From NCBI GenBank assembly GCA_023151145.1, contig JAKLJM010000035.1, positions 1 through 6,398 on the forward strand: DNA of 6,398 nucleotides, in the 5' to 3' direction. The stretch is from Bacteriovoracaceae bacterium (GTDB taxonomy: Bacteria > Bdellovibrionota > Bacteriovoracia > Bacteriovoracales > Bacteriovoracaceae). The position numbers and the translations under genes were made by a program. The notes under the pieces were generated by a model. The model was not told where the DNA came from. It did not search any database and worked only from the letters and a program-made list of their open reading frames with translations. The stretch's first letter is position 1. Every line of letters begins with the position of its first letter. Shown here piece after piece: positions 5,129-6,398 of this stretch.

Positions 5129-6175
5129 TTATAAAAGTTGATTAATAAATTGATAGTATCCAGTAAAATTAGGGACTGATGTCGTCCAAATAAAATCAGG
5201 TCTATTTTTCGTTAGCCATTCTCCACCAAGAATTCTTTCCTTATTATCCAGTTCTAATGTAAATGTATAGGTCGTAGTCTTGGATATATTTCCAACTGTT
5301 GTTCTTTGTGGAGCAGCCCCAATGGCATGATTAATATTCATTTCAACAATGACTTCTTTAATTGTTCCTTTTGCAGCCTTTGGTGAAATAGAATTTTTTT
5401 TAGTTAATTTATAGTTATAACCCCAAATTACGGAGTTCCAGACTTCTTCATTTCTATCTACATCCATGATGAGCGTTTCTTTCATTAAGCCAACTAGATT
5501 CGTCACTAAAATAAAAAATGATCCTGGATTAACGTCCCAGCATTCATCAATAAGCTCATTAAATTCTTTTTCATTACATCTTTGACCTGCCATCCAACTT
5601 TTAGGAAACGATTGATTTATATAACCTGCCATTAAGGCCTTTATGTCTGAGCTATAGAATGTAAGTTTTTTGATCTCTCCTGATGGTAATGTAACATTGA
5701 GCTTTTTAGTCGTTGGTTCTAAAAATTGAGAGCTAGATATTGCAACAGCATGACATAAACCAAACCAATCTTCATCATGGCGAGTGGTTCTATCTCTTTC
5801 AATTTGAACAGTTGGATAGTCATAATTACCCATTGCGATATCATACTTTTCTGCAGGAGAAAGAAGATTTAATTCTTCGTCCGGCATTTTTGCAATTTCT
5901 TGAGCAGTTTTTAATTTATAATTAAATGGGGTGGAATTTGTCTGCCAACGAAATGCAATTCCCCCATTTTTGTTTGGCCAATAAGTATCTGACCAGGGAG
6001 GTGTAGGTGTTTTTGAAATTGATGGTAAAAAATGAAGGCGATTTTCATATCTCAGCATTATGATATCTGGATCATTCTTTGAATCCCAGGCCCTTTTAAT
6101 AGTCAAACGTGTATTATCTTTTGCGAGTAAAGATGATGTAAATATTAAAAGACACAACATAATGAAAAGTTTCAT
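5129..6175 (-). CDS. Secreted transglutaminase-elicitor-like protein
   Basis: This 348-residue protein has a signal peptide (MKLFIMLCLLIFTSSLLA, cleavage near A18-K19). It resembles the transglutaminase elicitor family (Phytophthora GP42-like, with bacterial members), in which a Cys nucleophile cross-links Gln to Lys. Visible marks in order are PPWSDTYWP (59-67), GGIAFRW (71-77), LSPAEKYDIAMGNYDYP (105-121), DWFGLCHAVA (136-145) with candidate nucleophile C141, SSDIKALMAGY (175-185), GQRC (197-200), NPGSFFILVTNLVG (216-229), DVDRNEEVWN (238-247) and GGEWLTKNRPDFIW (317-330). In the family as I remember it, the NPG/NAG-x-F motif is followed by His; here it is Phe (F221), so activity is uncertain. 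GLCHAVA also departs from the usual GLCHGWA. The start at ATG 6175 is set by the signal peptide, with TTGGA upstream. It lies 51 bp downstream of a repeat-rich gene. Confidence 0.75.
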   Translation of the reverse strand: MKLFIMLCLLIFTSSLLAKDNTRLTIKRAWDSKNDPDIIMLRYENRLHFLPSISKTPTPPWSDTYWPNKNGGIAFRWQTNSTPFNYKLKTAQEIAKMPDEELNLLSPAEKYDIAMGNYDYPTVQIERDRTTRHDEDWFGLCHAVAISSSQFLEPTTKKLNVTLPSGEIKKLTFYSSDIKALMAGYINQSFPKSWMAGQRCNEKEFNELIDECWDVNPGSFFILVTNLVGLMKETLIMDVDRNEEVWNSVIWGYNYKLTKKNSISPKAAKGTIKEVIVEMNINHAIGAAPQRTTVGNISKTTTYTFTLELDNKERILGGEWLTKNRPDFIWTTSVPNFTGYYQFINQLL

Positions 6176-6188
6176 TTATTTTCCAATG

Positions 6189-6209
6189 GGGCCGCATATT
6201 ATACGGCCC
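6189..6209 (-). promoter_or_regulatory. GC-rich palindrome enclosing TATAAT ahead of the transglutaminase-like gene
   Basis: GGGCCG (6189-6194) and CGGCCC (6204-6209) are perfect inverted arms around a 9-bp AT centre. On the minus strand the centre contains a perfect TATAAT (6198-6203). The start point would fall near 6191, giving a leader of about 16 nt containing the TTGGA site and then the ATG at 6175. No good -35 is seen. As RNA it is a strong hairpin between two minus-strand genes, but the 3' flank (CATTGGAAAATAA) has no U-tract, so it is not a standard terminator on that strand. Promoter/operator, intercistronic stabiliser and terminator are all possible. Confidence 0.45.
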
Positions 6210-6226
6210 AGTTTATTTAAAAATTA

Positions 6227-6398
6227 CTATCTTCTTCTCGCTGGAGTTGTAGAACCAGAGTTATCTTGACCAGGCACTGGTTTTTGTTGAACCGGGCCTT
6301 GATTCGGTTTTGATTGATCAGGCTTTGATTGATCAGGTTTTGATTGATCCGGTTTTGATTGATCTGGCTTTGATTGATCTGGCTTTGATTGATCTGGC
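6227..6398 (-). CDS. C-terminal part of a PDQSK pentapeptide-repeat protein
   Basis: The gene enters from beyond the right edge, so only the last 56 residues and the stop are seen. The frame reads six consecutive PDQSK units, then PNQGPVQQKPVPGQ, DNSGSTTPA and RRR before TAG, with an in-frame TAA next (tandem stops). The repeat is hydrophilic, Pro-containing and probably disordered, as in linkers, wall-spanning or surface segments; the basic RRR end is notable. The frame is supported by synonymous third-base changes among units (CCT/CCG/CCA for Pro, AAA/AAG for Lys) with no change in the protein. I do not recognise the family, and the N-terminal part that would identify it is outside the window. 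It lies 51 bp upstream of the transglutaminase-like gene on the same strand. Gln- and Lys-rich repeats are the kind of sequence a transglutaminase can cross-link, but that link is speculative. Confidence 0.7.
   Translation of the reverse strand, partial: PDQSKPDQSKPDQSKPDQSKPDQSKPDQSKPNQGPVQQKPVPGQDNSGSTTPARRR
6308..6397 (-). repeat. 15-bp tandem repeat, six units in the window
   Basis: Six head-to-tail 15-bp units (6308-6322, 6323-6337, 6338-6352, 6353-6367, 6368-6382, 6383-6397) each encode PDQSK on the minus strand. They differ only at the third bases of the Pro and Lys codons; the last two units are identical. The array reaches the window edge, so its full length is unknown. Each unit contains TGATTGATC. 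Confidence 0.95.

Noticed and set aside
5740..5925. Plus-strand open frame of 61 codons
   Set aside because: It is antisense inside the transglutaminase-like gene, with no ribosome binding site or family resemblance.
6060..6269. Plus-strand open frame of 69 codons
   Set aside because: It is antisense to the start of the transglutaminase-like gene and the end of the repeat gene, and crosses the GC-rich palindrome.
6308..6397. CRISPR-like array
   Set aside because: The 15-bp units are contiguous with no spacers and keep one reading frame, so they are a coding tandem repeat.

Overview
The window is AT-rich (roughly two thirds A+T by eye) and bacterial. It has good Shine-Dalgarno sites (GGAG/AGGAG/GGAAG), a CCA-encoding tRNA gene, signal peptides and short intergenic gaps. 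The cytosolic 5'-nucleotidase-like HAD protein, the AcuC/HDAC-type deacetylase, and the low-GC secreted proteins that I mostly cannot name would fit a Bdellovibrionota/Bacteriovorax-like or other low-GC deltaproteobacterial-type genome. That placement is an inference from style and remembered family distribution, not a measured result.

Left part (1-2409) looks like ordinary chromosome. It holds the 3' end of a histone-deacetylase-family gene (+). This is convergent with, and overlaps by 4 bp, a complete HAD-IG family 5'-nucleotidase gene (-). Divergent from the nucleotidase is a small DUF2227-like membrane metal-binding protein gene (+), whose -10-like TATAAT sits only 5 bp before the ATG. 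A tRNA-Ala(GGC) gene (+) follows.

Middle (2410-3428) holds a possible small lysine-rich protein gene (-) that ends inside a strong hairpin/U-tract terminator. Divergent from it is a 210-residue regulator with two tandem Xre-like helix-turn-helix repeats (+). A 13-bp palindrome lies between the two and is a natural operator candidate. A hairpin terminator closes the regulator gene.

Right part (3429-6398) is entirely on the minus strand and consists of envelope or secreted genes. From upstream to downstream these are: the 3' end of a gene encoding a C-terminal (PDQSK)n pentapeptide repeat, cut by the window edge; a secreted transglutaminase-elicitor-like protein (348 aa) that keeps the GLCH cysteine motif but has Phe where I remember a conserved His; about 500 bp of AT-rich non-coding DNA with several inverted repeats; and a two-gene operon of unrecognised secreted proteins (205 and 187 aa) with four cysteines each.

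The most interesting points are the double-HTH regulator with its divergent partner and palindrome next to a tRNA gene, the His-to-Phe change in the transglutaminase-like protein, the promoter-like TATAAT inside a GC-rich palindrome ahead of it, and the structured leader and intergenic region before the secreted pair.
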